A stretch of DNA of 64,000 bases from NCBI RefSeq assembly GCF_040802235.1, contig NC_133166.1, positions 118,620,991 to 118,684,990 on the forward strand. Direction: 5' to 3'. Source of the DNA: Manis javanica (Eukaryota > Chordata > Mammalia > Pholidota > Manidae). The notes beneath the pieces are model-generated. The model was not told the origin of the DNA. It worked only from the letters and a program-made list of their open reading frames with translations, and ran no database searches. Of the stretch, positions 11,035 through 22,034 are shown one piece after another. Every line of letters starts with the position of its first letter. Position 1 is the first letter of the stretch. The position numbers and the translations under genes are program-made.

Positions 11035-11345
11035 CTTTGATTACCTGCATGCTCATGTAGAACGTCAGAGCACACAGATAAGCAAAGAGAAGAAAACAAA
11101 ACCCCTCTACTCCCACCATCTGGTGAACATCGCTGTAAATACCTTATTGTCTGTCCTCCTAGATCTTTCCATGCATAGATTATTTTTTTTAATCAAAACG
11201 AGATCATAGTGTCCTTGTTGCTTTGCAGCCCACTTTCTTTTTACATTTAACAATCTTGCCCTCTCTCTGTCAATATGTTTTTAGCCCATCTAGTGAACAG
11301 CCCATGTTCAGATTCCCTTATTGTCCCCCAGATGTCCCCTATGCC
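11035..11345 (-). repeat. L1M (L1ME-like) fragment, antisense
   Basis: Blocks resemble antisense L1ME: CCCACCATCTGGTGAACATC, AGATCTTTCCATGCATAGAT, TTGCAGCCCACTTTCTTTTT and ACATTTAACAATCTTG. Confidence 0.65.
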
Positions 11346-11764
11346 GACTCATGCACGCTAGGGTGCAGTCGGGACCCTCCGGCTGGATGCTCTTAGGGGC
11401 CCCCCTTGGGGATTTTTCTCCTTGTTTCCCTCTGGTCTTACTAAGTTGATTCCTTTGTCTCTTGTGTTTCTGGTAAAATGGCTGGACTCATTAGGCATTT
11501 TGGGCAAAAGCACACATTGTGGGTGATGGTGGCACTTTACGATGCATCACGCAGAAGCCACCATCTCATGAGTGACAGTGAGTTGGGTGATGAGTTCTCG
11601 GAGGGCTAGGCCAAAGGGTCATCCCAGTGAGAATCCTTCTCATTGTAGACGTGGAAACTGAGCCAGAGAGCGGCCACCTGGGGCACAAGACCTCGCGGTT
11701 TACAGAGGGTCTTCTTTCTCCACGGACCACTCCGCCCTTTGGAGCTTCGGCAAAGCCCCCAGAT
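11346..11764. other. Intergenic, nothing recognised
   Basis: An antisense-MIR-like phrase (GTGGAAACTGAGCCAGAGAG, near 11650) is present but too short to bound. Confidence 0.4.
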
Positions 11765-11850
11765 GTAGGAATTATAATTTCCATTTTACGGAAACTGAGG
11801 CTCCAAGTAACCAAGTGATCAGAACTGGGATGTGACGCCTGGTCTCTGCC
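11765..11850 (-). repeat. MIR relic
   Basis: TTCCATTTTACGGAAACTGAGGCTCC followed by AACTGGGATGTGACGCCTGGTC matches the antisense MIR core. Confidence 0.65.
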
Positions 11851-12234
11851 TCCAGGCCCTTTCTCCTTCCCCTCCACCAGGCTGTAGGGCTCTGCCTGCC
11901 CTTCTCCATCAGAAGAGGCCTAGGCATATCTGGCCTGGGTCCCTCCAGGCCCAGCCTGTGGGCCAAGGCCAGGGCACGCTGCTGCTCTGGGGAGGCCCTG
12001 CAGCTGTCCCTGCTTTTGGACGAACAGGCCTTCACTCTGGGCTTGGGTGCGGGGGGTGGGAACACAGCTGTCTGGGCCCTGAATGCACCAGCTCAGCAGG
12101 CTCAGGTTTCCCTCAGGGAAGGAGAGAGACTATATGCAGGTGACAGAGGACAGAGGGGAGGCTCTGGGGCTCCACAGGCAGCCCAGCTGCTTCCTGGCTC
12201 CCCTTCCTGCAGGCCCCTGCTTGACCTGGGAGTA
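11851..12234. other. Intergenic, GC-rich, nothing recognised
   Basis: GC-rich sequence with several stop-free frames on both strands, none with a domain. Confidence 0.45.
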
Positions 12235-12345
12235 AACTAAGTTTCAGGAAGTTTAGAAAGCTGGCCTTGGGGCACACAGCTGGATGTGGCAGAGCCCTGA
12301 CTTGAGCGCAGGATTCTTCCTCCCGACCCAGGGCAGCTTCCATTG
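12235..12345 (-). repeat. MIR relic
   Basis: AAACTAAGTTTCAGGAAG, GGCACACAGCTGGATGTGGC, AGAGCCCTGACTTGAGCGCA: decayed antisense MIR. Confidence 0.5.
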
Positions 12346-12604
12346 CACTCCACCCTCCTAAACCATCCTGGGGGAGGCCCCACTTACCACCCAGTCCCCA
12401 GCCCAATTGAATGCCAGGTGAAGTAAAGGGCGCACTGGACAAGGAGTTCTCATCACAGTCCAGCCTGCTTTCCACTTAGCCACATCTGTTCATTCATTCC
12501 TCAGAATTCATTGTTGCCTGATATGCACCAAGCTGCACAATGTGTGGGGACTACAGATACAAAAAGGTTTTGGATTCAAATGGAATTGTTTTCATACCTT
12601 GGCT

Positions 12605-12755
12605 CAGTGACTCACATGTTGTGTAACCTTGAACAAATCATCTGACCTCTCTTAAACTCAGATCCCTTATCCACAAAAGTGATAAGGCTCTGGTTGGTTT
12701 GATGAGAGAATAGAATGCATGGAGAGCCCTTAATAAAAGCAGCTCATACCTATAT
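12605..12755 (+). repeat. MIR relic (sense)
   Basis: TGTGTAACCTTGAACAAATCATCTGACCTCTC, then TCAGATCCCTTATCCACAAAAGTG and GAGAGCCCTTAATAAAAGC. It abuts an antisense MIR at 12756. Confidence 0.75.
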
Positions 12756-12965
12756 TAATGTTTACTATGTGCCAGACGCTGCTCTATGCATTTTACACAC
12801 ATTAATTTGTTTAACCTGAACACCAGAGGTAGGTGTTATTATCATTCTCATTTTGCAGATGAGGTACCTGAGGCCTGGAGAAATTAAGTGCCCTCTTCAT
12901 GGTCACACAGTATGTAAGTGGGTGAAGCTGGGTTTTAAACCCAACAGACAGTCTGGTTCAAAAAT
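12756..12965 (-). repeat. MIR relic (antisense, near full length)
   Basis: TTTACTATGTGCCAGACGCT, CATTTTGCAGATGAGGTACC, AGGCCTGGAGAAATTAAGTG and GGTCACACAGTATGTAAGTG cover most of the element. With the preceding sense copy it forms a tail-to-tail inverted pair. Confidence 0.8.
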
Positions 12966-13164
12966 AACCTATTCTTGTACTCACTATGCTTACACTGAGG
13001 CCTAGCCATTACCCTCATAAACACTAGGTGCTATAACTGGGCCCCAGAAGGTAACTGCTCTCTGCTTAGACACTCCCTGCTGTTGTGCTGGGCCCGTAAT
13101 GTCATCGGAGGCCAAAAGAGCTTGGAATTGGTATGTCTGTCCATAGCACAGTCTGAGAACGTGT

Positions 13165-13545
13165 ATTAGACAACAAATGCCACCATAACACTATGCAACA
13201 AAATACCCCAAAACTCAGTGGCTTCAAACAACAATCAGGTGTTCTCACGCTCACAGATCTGCCCCTGGTTGGACTTGGCTGTGTGGCTTTGCCCCAGGCA
13301 GCAGATCCAGCTCAGCTCAGAGGCATATCTCATCCTAGGACAAGATTGAAGGGGCAGCCGATCTCGTGTTCTTCTGGTGGCACTGGCAGAAGAGCCAAGG
13401 GGCAAGCTCAGCCATGGAAGCACAAAGCCTCTGCTTACCTCACAGCCCGTTGGTCAAAGCAAGTCACACGATCAAGTTCAAAGTCAAGAGCGGGGGTAAC
13501 TCCAGCCACCATGAGGCCACAGTAAAATGGTAATGCGTCTACTAG
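13165..13545 (-). repeat. MLT1-like MaLR LTR relic, antisense
   Basis: Resembles antisense older MLT1 copies: CAACAAAATACCCCAAAACT, CAGTGGCTTCAAACAACAAT, and near the other end GTTGGTCAAAGCAAGTCACA. Boundaries and subfamily are uncertain. Confidence 0.55.
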
Positions 13546-13689
13546 AGGCAATGAGGAACTGGGATCAAAAATTCAAACTTCCACAGAAAGGAAGGGTTCA
13601 GGGCTGGGTGACCCAGCCTGTGGCCAGACATCAGATTGGAGTCACTCAGAAGCCAAGAGAGGCCTGGGCCACTTCCAGTTTGGGAAGCT

Positions 13690-13870
13690 CTCAGATTTTT
13701 ATGTAAAAAAGCAAGACATACTAACACATCTTACAGTAATTGCAGCATATTTTAGATGTTTACATTGAACAAATTAATGCCTTTCGCATGCACAGAAACT
13801 GCCAAGCAATGTAATTATGCTGTTCACAAGAAAATTATAGGATATATTAAAATTATTCATTGCTGGTAGA
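13690..13870. other. AT-rich unique segment
   Basis: Motif-rich AT sequence (CAGTAATTGCAGCATATTTTAG, AATGTAATTATGCTG) that I cannot assign to a repeat. Possible conserved noncoding element. Confidence 0.3.
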
Positions 13871-13994
13871 CTAAGGGTGGTGGGCAGTGGTGTCCAGACA
13901 ATGGGCCACAGGGTGAAGTTTTCTGATTCAGTCAGGCCAGGCTCTCTGTCACCAGACAGATGACTTCCTTAGAAGATAGTGCCCAAAGCCTGAC

Positions 13995-14180
13995 CCTGGG
14001 GCCTTCATTATGCATTAGAAATACCTGGGAAGCTTTTGTGAAATGCTGATGCGTGGCCCCCCAACCCCGCCAAAGTTTCTGATTTGTTAAGGCTGGGGTA
14101 GTGCCTGGGTACCAGGTACTTTTCAAAAATTCCCTGTGTAATTCTGATGTGTAGCCCCAGGGTTGAGATATGTTGGATTA
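13995..14180. repeat. MER5A hAT-Charlie MITE
   Basis: TATGCATTAGAAATACCTGGGAAGCTTTTG, the mid-part CCAAAGTTTCTGATTTGTTAAG, and the 3' ACTTTTCAAAAATTCCC with TTCTGATGTGTAGCCCCAGGGTTGAGA. Confidence 0.8.
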
Positions 14181-14189
14181 TGGGGCCAG

Positions 14190-14560
14190 CCAGCCTAAGC
14201 CAGTTTCTGTAAATGAGAAGTGAAGTGAGGCTTAAAGCTTTGGGGAAGAATTTTCCTTCTTCCTGAGAGAGAGCCCTGGAATGCTCAGTCTCATTTCTGC
14301 TGGCCACAAACAAGGACACGTCCTACCATGCTGCCATGGAGGGGGCCATCTCTCAGCCATGAGGGGAGCCAGCATGAAGACAAGGGGATCTAGAGGAAGA
14401 CAGAGAAACAGCCAGAGGCTTGATCTCACCATACCTGAAGCCTCTAAGCCTTCAGTTGTATGAGCCAATAAAATCTCTTCTTGCTTAAGTGAGTTTGTCA
14501 GATTTGTGTCCTTTGCCTCTGCAGACATTGAATAATGAAAGCACTTCCCATACAGGGTAA
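14190..14560 (+). repeat. Unassigned LTR-like repeat
   Basis: Has the layout of an ERVL/MaLR-type LTR 3' half: AGCCAGCATGAAGAC, CACCATACCTGAAGCC, then CCAATAAAATCTC (poly(A) signal near 14465) and TTAAGTGAGTTTGTCAGATT. The family was not identified. Confidence 0.4.
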
Positions 14561-14739
14561 CTATGAGAACCAAGAATGGTGCTGCGTGGAGAGAGTCTCA
14601 CGTGGGTGAGTGCTCCGTAACTGTTAGCTCTGACAAGTCACCCCTGCAGAGGGGGTGCACAGAGAATGGGCTGCCCTAGGAGAGGAAGTCCAAGGGTACA
14701 CTGCCTTGCAGAACCTAGGATGGGGCATGGCAGGGACGT

Positions 14740-14940
14740 GATAAACGTATACCCAATGCGATGGAAATTTCATGCTTTTATTTCCCTTTCTGTAATGCAC
14801 TGGTTTCTGCCAAATGCAAGGCGAGTAATCTGATTATCTGATTAAAGTAACATGGCCCCACGTATCAGCAACTCCACACTTAAGGTACCAGGGCAGATCT
14901 GTGTGGGTAAGAGGCTTACCAACCAAAGGATGAAATAATC
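14740..14940. promoter_or_regulatory. Candidate conserved noncoding segment
   Basis: Non-repetitive sequence with paired GATA-like motifs (ATCTGATTATCTGATTAAAG) and homeodomain-like sites. No repeat family fits. Regulatory function is only suggested by motif content. Confidence 0.3.
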
Positions 14941-15005
14941 AGGCTGGCAAGGAAGCAATTAATTAAACAAATGCTTACTAAGAGCCTACTATGTGCTGGG
15001 CACTG
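14941..15005 (-). repeat. L2/MIR terminal fragment
   Basis: ATTAAACAAATGCTTACTAAG followed by CCTACTATGTGCTGGGCACTG is the common antisense start of these elements. Too short to assign further. Confidence 0.5.
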
Positions 15006-15309
15006 TGCCAAGCCGAGACAGCCGGGGAAACCCCAGGGTCTTTGCTCCTAACAGAAAGCTTGAGAGGTCTTTGAGGTGGGGAGGAGCATTCTGCCCTTAC
15101 CTGTGTGGTTTCTGTGTGTCTGGGCCAGTGCAGTGTGGCTTGATGCCCCAGAGAGGGTCCAAGGCTACACCCCTGAGGTGAAGCACCAGACAGAGAGATG
15201 GGTGCAGCCCCAAAAGGTTGCAATCCACCAAGCCTCTCCAAGCCTTTCCCACGCCCTGGGGTGGGCAGGAAGCAGGGACTGGAAACCACTATTTTGTGTG
15301 CAGTGTTTC

Positions 15310-16210
15310 TAAAAACTTTAATTTTTGACCAGGCAATATAGTCCCATGGTTCAAAAATTAAAACAGTATAAAAAGACAGAGGCTGAGATGCCAACACCCT
15401 ACCTCTATCCTGTTCCCCCCCATTTCCCTGTCTCTATAGGCAGCCACTTCTTTAGTCTCTTAGGTGACCCCTTCTGCAGTGCTTCCAGGACCAGCTCTAG
15501 TCTGTTCTGTACTGCTTGTTAAGTATTTCGATGATCCCTCTGCCTTCCCTCCTCTCTGATGAAATACAAGCAGACACAAAATTATATTTTCTCCCCTTCT
15601 ATCTTACACAGAGGTAACATTATGAATACCCTGTTCTGAATCTTGTCTTTTTCATTAAAAACATCTCAGTGCTCTTCCCCTAGCAGTGCAGAAAGGTTCC
15701 TTTTTTACAGCTATATAGTATTTCTTCCAGTTTATTTAACCAAATCCCTATTAACTGCATATTTGCTGTTTCCAATCTCTTGCTGTCATGAGCAATGCTC
15801 CAGAGGTAACCTCATGCATCATCCAGGCACAGCGCTGCCTTTAGGATAAAATGTAAACTCAGGATTGCTGAGCCAAAGGACAAATACATTTGCAACTTTA
15901 ATGGCTATTGAGAATTGCCCTCCAGAGGGGACATACCATGTTGAATTCCCACCAGTAATGTATGAAAGTTTCTTTTTTAAGTGAACCAAATAAAACTTTA
16001 ATTTCTGAAAACAAAAACATGCTCCTTGTAGGAAATCGGGAAAATACAGTCGCAAAGCAAAAAATAAAAATTACACTTACACAGGATCTGCAGGGCTCTC
16101 CCTATTCATGGACTAGCATGTTTCCTTCAAGTCTTGATTCATACTCTGCATACTGTTCCATAACCTGATTTATTCATTGAGCCAATATTTTGCGAACAGA
16201 TTCTCATGTC
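15310..16210 (-). repeat. L1M (L1ME-like) 3' region, antisense
   Basis: About 0.9 kb follows the antisense L1ME order: TGGTTCAAAAATTAAAACAG, TTCCCTGTCTCTATAGGCAG, TCATTAAAAACATCTCAGTG, TAGTATTTCTTCCAGTTTAT, GCTGTTTCCAATCTCTTGCT, TGCTGAGCCAAAGGACAAAT and CACCAGTAATGTATGAAAG. From about 15965 a second L1M part begins (GTAGGAAATCGGGAAAATAC). No intact reading frame survives. Confidence 0.75.
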
Positions 16211-16234
16211 TGTAAATATTTTTCCTACCCTCTG

Positions 16235-16480
16235 CGAGGGGGTAGAACAAAGATATTAGGCAGGTGGACCCTGGGTCCAAGCTCACTGCCCCTCTCCCCA
16301 CCCCATTTTTTAGCTGCACAAAAATGGGCAAGTTACTTAACAGTTCCCTGATTCCATCTCCTCATTTAAAACAGGGATCGTGTGAGCACCTACCTCATGG
16401 GACTGCGGTGAGGGGTGAGTGAGTCAGCGTGCATGAAATGCATGAACAGGCCTGGCACTGCAAACATAACAAAAGTTAGC
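16235..16480 (+). repeat. MIR relic, near full length
   Basis: CAAAAATGGGCAAGTTACTTAACAG, CATCTCCTCATTTAAAACAGGG, CACCTACCTCATGGGACTGC and GGCCTGGCACTGCA in consensus order. Confidence 0.75.
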
Positions 16481-16884
16481 CAATACTGTCTTATTTTTGC
16501 TGCAAGATATTCCCGTGGATGGAACTGGCAGTTTATTGAACAAATCCCTTTTTGTTGGATACTCCGATGATTTCTGTTTCGCACTGTACAGCAACTTCTT
16601 GACTGTGCCGCTTTGTCTGGGTCCCTGGTTATCTTTGCTGAAGGAGGCAGGGAACCGGCACGACCCCCTTCTCATGGCTGCTCAGGATTTACCCCACTGT
16701 GCCCCTGGGAGCTCTTTAGGGTGGATTTCACATCCCTCTCCTCTGGTTTTTCCTCCATGCAGGCTCAAAGGCAAGTATCCGGGCTCCCTGGGGCCTCTCT
16801 TGGCCCTGCCCCTGGATAAATCAGGCCATCTCTCTTGGCCAAGAGAATGTAGGATTCTTAAAACTAGCTGTTATCTGAAGAATA

Positions 16885-17272
16885 GATTTTTTTTAATGTG
16901 GTCCATCCATACCATGGAATATTATTCAGCAATAAAAAATGAAGTATTGGTACATGCTACAACATGGAACGAACCTTGAAACTGTTACAGCAAACAAAAG
17001 ATGCAGGACACAAAGGCCATGTGTTGTATGATTCTATTTGCATGAAATGTCCAGAAAAGGCAAATCTGTAGGAAAAAAACCAGGATAGTGGCTGCCACAG
17101 GCTGGAGGGAGAGGTAATGGAGGATGACGGAGAATGGGTATAGGGTTGCTTTGTAGAGTGATTAAAATGTCCTGCAACTTATAGTGGTGATTCCACAACC
17201 TTGTGAATATATTAAAACCCACTGAGCCGTACACTCTAAAGGGGCGAATCTTATCAAATAAATACATAAATG
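16885..17272 (+). repeat. 5'-truncated L1 3' end
   Basis: Includes the last ORF2 region (frame reading WSIHTMEYYSAIKN, a standard L1 ORF2 C-terminal motif, at 16900-16945) and the 3' UTR (CTGCCACAGGCTGGAGGGAG, CACTGAGCCGTACACTCTAA), ending near AATAAATACATAAATG. The reading frame is broken after about 25 codons. Confidence 0.85.
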
Positions 17273-17371
17273 GCAATTGAGAGGATCTGGCTACTGGGGG
17301 CGGGAGGGAAACTCCACAGGTCTAATATCTAGCAGAGTAATGTTTAATCTCTGTATAATGGCCTGCAAAGT

Positions 17372-17498
17372 TCTCTTTAACCCTCAATGCGCATTAGAAT
17401 CACCTGGAAGCTTTAAAAAGTCCCAGTGCCCAGGATGCACCCCATCCAAGTGAATCCAGTGAAGCCAACATACAGCCAGGGCTGAGAACCAGTGCTCA
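17372..17498. repeat. MER5A hAT-Charlie MITE
   Basis: CGCATTAGAATCACCTGGAAGCTTTAAAAAGTCCC, and the end GCCAGGGCTGAGAACCAGTG. Internally shortened. Confidence 0.8.
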
Positions 17499-17644
17499 CA
17501 TGGTCTTAAGAAACAATAAAAAACAAACAAAACAAAGCATCCAGCCTGACCTAGAAGGCCCTGATCAAGGCCCAGAGAGGTGAGGACATTTGCTTGGCGA
17601 GTCATGGGCTGCTCCCCTAGGCAGACGTGTTGCCTTGTGCTCAA

Positions 17645-17805
17645 GGGCATGGACTCTGGGGCCAGCCGGGAGGAATAGGGTCAAATCCTCGCTCTGCCTG
17701 ATCACCTAAGCCCCGAGCATCAGCTTCCTCACCCACCGGCTAGAGATCAGATGAGATGCCGTGTGCAAAAGGCCTCTCCTGGTGTCCGGCACATCAGGGG
17801 CACTG
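17645..17805 (+). repeat. MIR relic
   Basis: GGACTCTGGGGCCAGCCGGG, TCAAATCCTCGCTCTGCCTG, CATCAGCTTCCTCACCCACC, GATCAGATGAGATGCCGTGTG. Confidence 0.75.
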
Positions 17806-18534
17806 GTTTTAAGGAAGTATCTAGTAGTTTCCCATGTGCTTGGAGAGGAGTAAGGGAGTGTGGCCCCTGACCCAAAGCGTCTCCGCTTTCACACCTTTAA
17901 TACCCATAATTTTAAACTACTGCTTATTTCAGATGCTCTGTGGGGCACCACTCCCATGAGGCATCTGCGGAGAGCTAGACACAGAAGATGGGGTGTATTG
18001 CCAGAGGTCCCTGGCTGATGCCCGAGTTCTCTTTGGGCATGTATATGGGGGTCCAAGTGGGATGGCCTAGCCTCGGCAACTCTGATGGTGGTGGGCTTCT
18101 CTGGGGAGGGACTTGCCTCCACAGCATGTAGCATAAGTCCTGGCACTTAGTAGGGACTCAAGAAATGTTTGCTGAGCCGCAGTGGGACCTCCCAGGTGGT
18201 GAGAACAGTCCTCCTGGTGGGAGGTTGAGCGTGGAGAGGTGCAGTCCCCCCTAAGGCCCCTAGGGGTCTCCACGCTCCACAGAATGGCTCCTCCAGGGTC
18301 CTGCCAAGGGCTCTGCTCACTCCAGTTAACTTGGAGGAGGGTCTGTGCCCCTGAGCACCTTCTAGGTGTGGGATGCCATGCCCTAGCCCCCGGGATGCCA
18401 CCACCAGCCCCCCACTCTCCCTTGGGGTCAAATCACAGACCACAGTGAAGACCAGCTTCTGAAACGGTTGAGCACAACGTCAGTGAAGGGGGAGGGGCTA
18501 TTGTTGGGGCCTCTGAGAGGTTGCATACCTACCG
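17806..18534. other. Intergenic, nothing recognised
   Basis: A MIR/L2-like tail phrase (AGTCCTGGCACTTAGTAGGG, 18135-18155) is present without a bounded element. No exon supported. Confidence 0.45.
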
Positions 18535-18700
18535 CATTTTTTGTGCGGGCTCTTTTTCTTTAATTCCCACACCTACAACCCTGTGAAGCTGATGTTGTTT
18601 TCTCCCTTTTATTAGGAAACTAGCTCAGAAAAGTGACCTGACTAAGTCACTGGTGGGGCTGGGATTCCAGCCCTACTCTGCCTGGTTCCAAAGCCTTTGT
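18535..18700 (-). repeat. MIR relic
   Basis: CCCTTTTATTAGGAAACTAGCTCAG, GACTAAGTCACTGGTGGGGC, GGGATTCCAGCCCTACTCTG. Confidence 0.7.
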
Positions 18701-18833
18701 TCCGTCCCAACAGATCTGCCCACAGACCTGCCTTCCCCTGCACCTGGGGGTGCCTGGAGACTGCTTCTGCAGGGCCCTTCTGTCCCTGAGCCCCACGCAC
18801 TCAGTCACTCACACACAATCATACTGTTTGCTT

Positions 18834-18850
18834 GCACACACACACACATG
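18834..18850 (+). repeat. Short (CA)n
   Basis: About seven CA units with CACATGCACATC following. Confidence 0.85.
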
Positions 18851-18889
18851 CACATCAGCTTCCACCCAGAATTTCAGAGCCCAGCTGAG

Positions 18890-19060
18890 ATTTGATCCTC
18901 TTAGTCCCTCAAACCACAGTTCTCATAGAGGGATGAGCTGTGAGGAGTTATTACGAGATCAGTTGTTTTAATCTAATCATCTCCATAATTTTAATTTTCT
19001 TCCCTCTGAATATACTTTGCATCAAGGACTTGTCTTCCTGGTTCCTGTGAGAATGCTGCA
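18890..19060. other. AT-rich unique segment
   Basis: CAGTTGTTTTAATCTAATCATC and CCATAATTTTAATTTTC give a homeodomain-like composition. No repeat identified. Confidence 0.3.
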
Positions 19061-19165
19061 CTTTTCCTTAAATGAAGGGTCATTTATGGTTTTTTTCCTG
19101 TTATTACAAAAGCAATTTGTGCCATTGCAGAAAACACAGAGAAGCCAAGAGAACAGAAACTCCCC
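19061..19165 (-). repeat. L1M fragment, antisense
   Basis: TATTACAAAAGCAATTTGTG then CATTGCAGAAAACACAGAG parallels an L1ME segment (acaaaagcaat...attgtagaaaa). Confidence 0.5.
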
Positions 19166-19804
19166 CATCCCCAACTCCAGAGACAACCCTAGCTGACCCA
19201 AGGGCAAACAGCCTTCCTTAGCCCACCTGCCCCCCACGTGGAGCCTTGGAATCCCCTGTCATGTCTGAGCTGGTTCCAACAGATGGAACTCCTAGGCTGG
19301 GGCTCAGAGGCAGGCTCTTTGTCCTGCCTTGCCACTGGGTCCTGTGCTTCCTGGGACAGGAATGATCTTGAAGGGCCATTTGACTTTGACTCAAGGATTC
19401 TGGGCCTGTTGGGAAGGGTTCAAAGCCCAGGGCAGGCCCAAGTGCTTCTGTCATGCAGGACAAATGAATCTGGGGCTGCACGAATAAGAGGTGGTGTCAG
19501 GAGCTCCCAGTACCAAGGTGGTCTCCTGGAATAATCTGGAGACTACGGGAGGCAGAGGTGGGGAAACTTCAACCCAGCTCCACGTTGAGCAGATGGGCCA
19601 CCTTCCCAAGGACAGACACTTAAGCAGCTACAAGGACCCTGGTGTCCTGTGTCCTGATCAGGGTCCACTTCACAGGGGTAACTTGTGCAGCCACATAGGG
19701 CCCCCTGCTTGAAGTTGTGCTGTCACCATCTTGAAATTCACAAAAATTTCTGAACAGGGGCCCCACATTTTCATTTTGTACTGGGCTGTGCAAATTATAT
19801 AGCC
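19166..19804. other. Intergenic, nothing recognised
   Basis: Mixed sequence without an assigned element. Near 19745-19800, AATTTCTGAACAGGGGCCCC may be part of a decayed element. Confidence 0.45.
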
Positions 19805-20125
19805 AGCCCTGCTCCTAATAATAATAGGTGTTACTGACATAGAGCTAGCTGCATGCCAGGTACTCCTATTTATAATTCATCTGTCCCTCATAGCAGCCAG
19901 GTGTAAATTGCCTCTCTTAGCCTTGGTCAACTCATATGATGATGTTTACTCTCTAGGCATTTTATACATGCCGATATACCTAAGGGTCTCAGCAGTGCCA
20001 GAGATGCTATTACTCTCCACATTTTATAGATGAGAAACTGGGGCCCAGAGAGGTTAAGTAACTTACCTGCAGTTGCAGAACTAATGAGCTGTCAAGCTGC
20101 TATTTGAATCCACCCTGCAACCCTG
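19805..20125 (-). repeat. MIR relics, antisense (probably two)
   Basis: An outer part (CATGCCAGGTACTCCTATTT) and a well-kept core (CATTTTATAGATGAGAAACT, GCCCAGAGAGGTTAAGTAAC) span more than one MIR length. A second copy or an internal insertion is likely. Confidence 0.75.
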
Positions 20126-20549
20126 ATACATCCTGCCCATCACATGGGAAGCCAGCTCAAAGCCCCTCCTTCCTGCCTGGCTAGCCAGGGGTGGTCCCAG
20201 GAGCTCTGCAGCCCCGCTTTGCCCCAGCCTCTGCCCCAGCTGTGGTGGGGACCCAGTGGGGCCTGGTTGGGTGATGTCAGTTTCCATTTCCACCGCCTCC
20301 TGATCCACTGACAGGTGCTGCCCTCTGCCACCTCCCGAGCCCAGGTGCGCTCTCTGCTCCCCCGCGCAGGTGCAGAGCCATGGGGCCAGGAGCTGTCACT
20401 TTGCATTTCTCCCCACAGCGCTGAGCTCTCCTAGCACTCTGGGCTGCAGCTGTGGCTCCAGGGACTCTAGTCCATCTGTGCTGTTATCACTGAGATGACA
20501 GCCTGGGAGGAAGGGGCTGGTGCCAGGGTTGAGCACAGGCAGTTGGAAA
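20126..20549. other. Intergenic, GC-rich, nothing recognised
   Basis: No repeat or exon. Several stop-free antisense frames are composition effects. Confidence 0.45.
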
Positions 20550-20935
20550 TGCGATGGACAGACCGGCACTTCGAAACTCTTACACAGTGACTAACTTGCT
20601 CAGCTTCTGGGTCTCAGCACTCACATCTTTAAAATGGAGTAAAGAAAGCAGGCTTACCAGTTAAGAATTCAGGGTCTGGGTACACAGTCCTGAGTTCAAG
20701 TCCCAGGTCCAGCACTTAGCAGCCATATGACCTTGGGCTGGTTACGGAACTGAATTTCAATGTCCTCTACAAACACAGCAGCAACAGAGACATCCCAGTT
20801 AAGAACCTGACAAATCCCAGCATCAGCACTTTTTAGTTATGGGACCCTACACTTCCTGAACCTCAGTTTCCTTGTCTGCCAAATGGGGATGATCCTCACA
20901 GGGTTCTGTGCTTTTTCCTCAGTACCTTGTACTTT
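20550..20935 (+). repeat. Tandem cluster of MIR relics (sense)
   Basis: Three successive MIR-like cores: near 20585 (CTAACTTGCTCAGCTTCTGG), 20695-20750 (GTTCAAGTCCCAGGTCCAGC, CATATGACCTTGGGCTGG) and 20820-20900 (TTATGGGACCCTACACTTCC, CTCAGTTTCCTTGTCTGCC). Confidence 0.65.
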
Positions 20936-21479
20936 CTAAGTGCTCAGAAGGCCATTATTACAAGGGTGACCTCTCAGGGTCCTTGTGAGGACCAGATGGG
21001 ATCGCTGGGATTCCAGCTGGTGCCCTGCTGGAAGCATCTGCATCAGGAAATGGGTGTAACACGGAGGCCAAGGGCAGGGCTCTCCTTCCACAGCCAGGCT
21101 GCGAAGGAGACAACCCACACAGAGGCCAAAACCCTAGGAATTTGTAGCTAAGACCTAACACAAAAGTCTGGAGGGGACTGAAAGTCTGCATTTCCAGACA
21201 TCTCCCAGGGATGCAAAGCGTCTGATGAGGGACCAGGCTTAAACGACCAGGCTCCAGAACGTTACATGAATGCAGGTCATGAATGTTAGTAAGAATTTGG
21301 AGTGCTGATTTTTACCCGGTCTGACTTGCATAGGCTATGAGGGTCTGGGAGACAATTCTCCCCAGAGGTCATAGGGAATGCCGTTCCAGGTCAGAGGTCA
21401 CCAGTTCTGATTTTTGCTGCTAAGAGCAAAGAGACAGGGAAAGGACACCTTTCAGCTTGAGTAACAGGGACAGTGGTTT
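20936..21479. other. Intergenic, nothing recognised
   Basis: No assignable repeat or exon in this stretch. Confidence 0.45.
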
Positions 21480-21945
21480 CCAAACTGGGCCGCGCACCAA
21501 CTGCAACAGAACTGCTTGGGGATTCTAAAAAAATACAGATTCTGAGTCACAAAAGAGACAAATACTTTATGATGTCACTTATATGAGGTATCCAAAGAGG
21601 TCAAATTCATAGAAACAGAAAGAATGGTGGTTCCTGGAGCTGGAGGAAGAGGGGAAAGGGAGTTGTTTAATGGGTACAGAATTTTAGATTTACAAGATGA
21701 AGTGTTTTGGAGATCTGTTTCATAACAATGTGAATGTACTTAGCACTACACAATTGTGCACTTAAAAATGGTTAAGATGGTATATTTTATGTTATTTTTT
21801 ACCACAATAAATAAAAAATATAGATTCTGGCCCTGGCCTGAGATCCCCTTAGGTCTATCTGGGATGCAGCTTAGGAAATCATTTTAAAAAATCTCACTCA
21901 GGGGACCCAGCACACAGCCAGACTTGGGGATCACTGGCTGGAGAG
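21480..21945. repeat. MER5-type MITE split by an L1 insertion
   Basis: Left part 21480-21544 (GGTTTCCAAACTGGGCCGCG...GAACTGCTTGGGGATTCT) and right part 21815-21945 (TCTGGCCCTGGCCTGAGATC...CACAGCCAGACTTGGGGATC) are two halves of one hAT-type MITE interrupted by an L1 3' end. Confidence 0.65.
21545..21813 (+). mobile_element. 5'-truncated L1 3' end with target-site duplication
   Basis: Sense L1 3' UTR blocks (TCACTTATATGAGGTATCCA, GGTGGTTCCTGGAGCTGGAG, CACAATTGTGCACTTAAAAATG) end in AATAAATAAAAAA. Flanking duplication: AAAAATACAGATTCTG ending at 21544 and AAAAATATAGATTCTG at 21814-21829, one mismatch. Confidence 0.8.
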
Positions 21946-22034
21946 GCTGTAGCTTGAATATCTCCCGAATCTGTCTACCTCCCCTGCCTTGACCTCCACT
22001 GGCCAAGACCCAGGCCCCCCTCTCCCTGCCTCCC

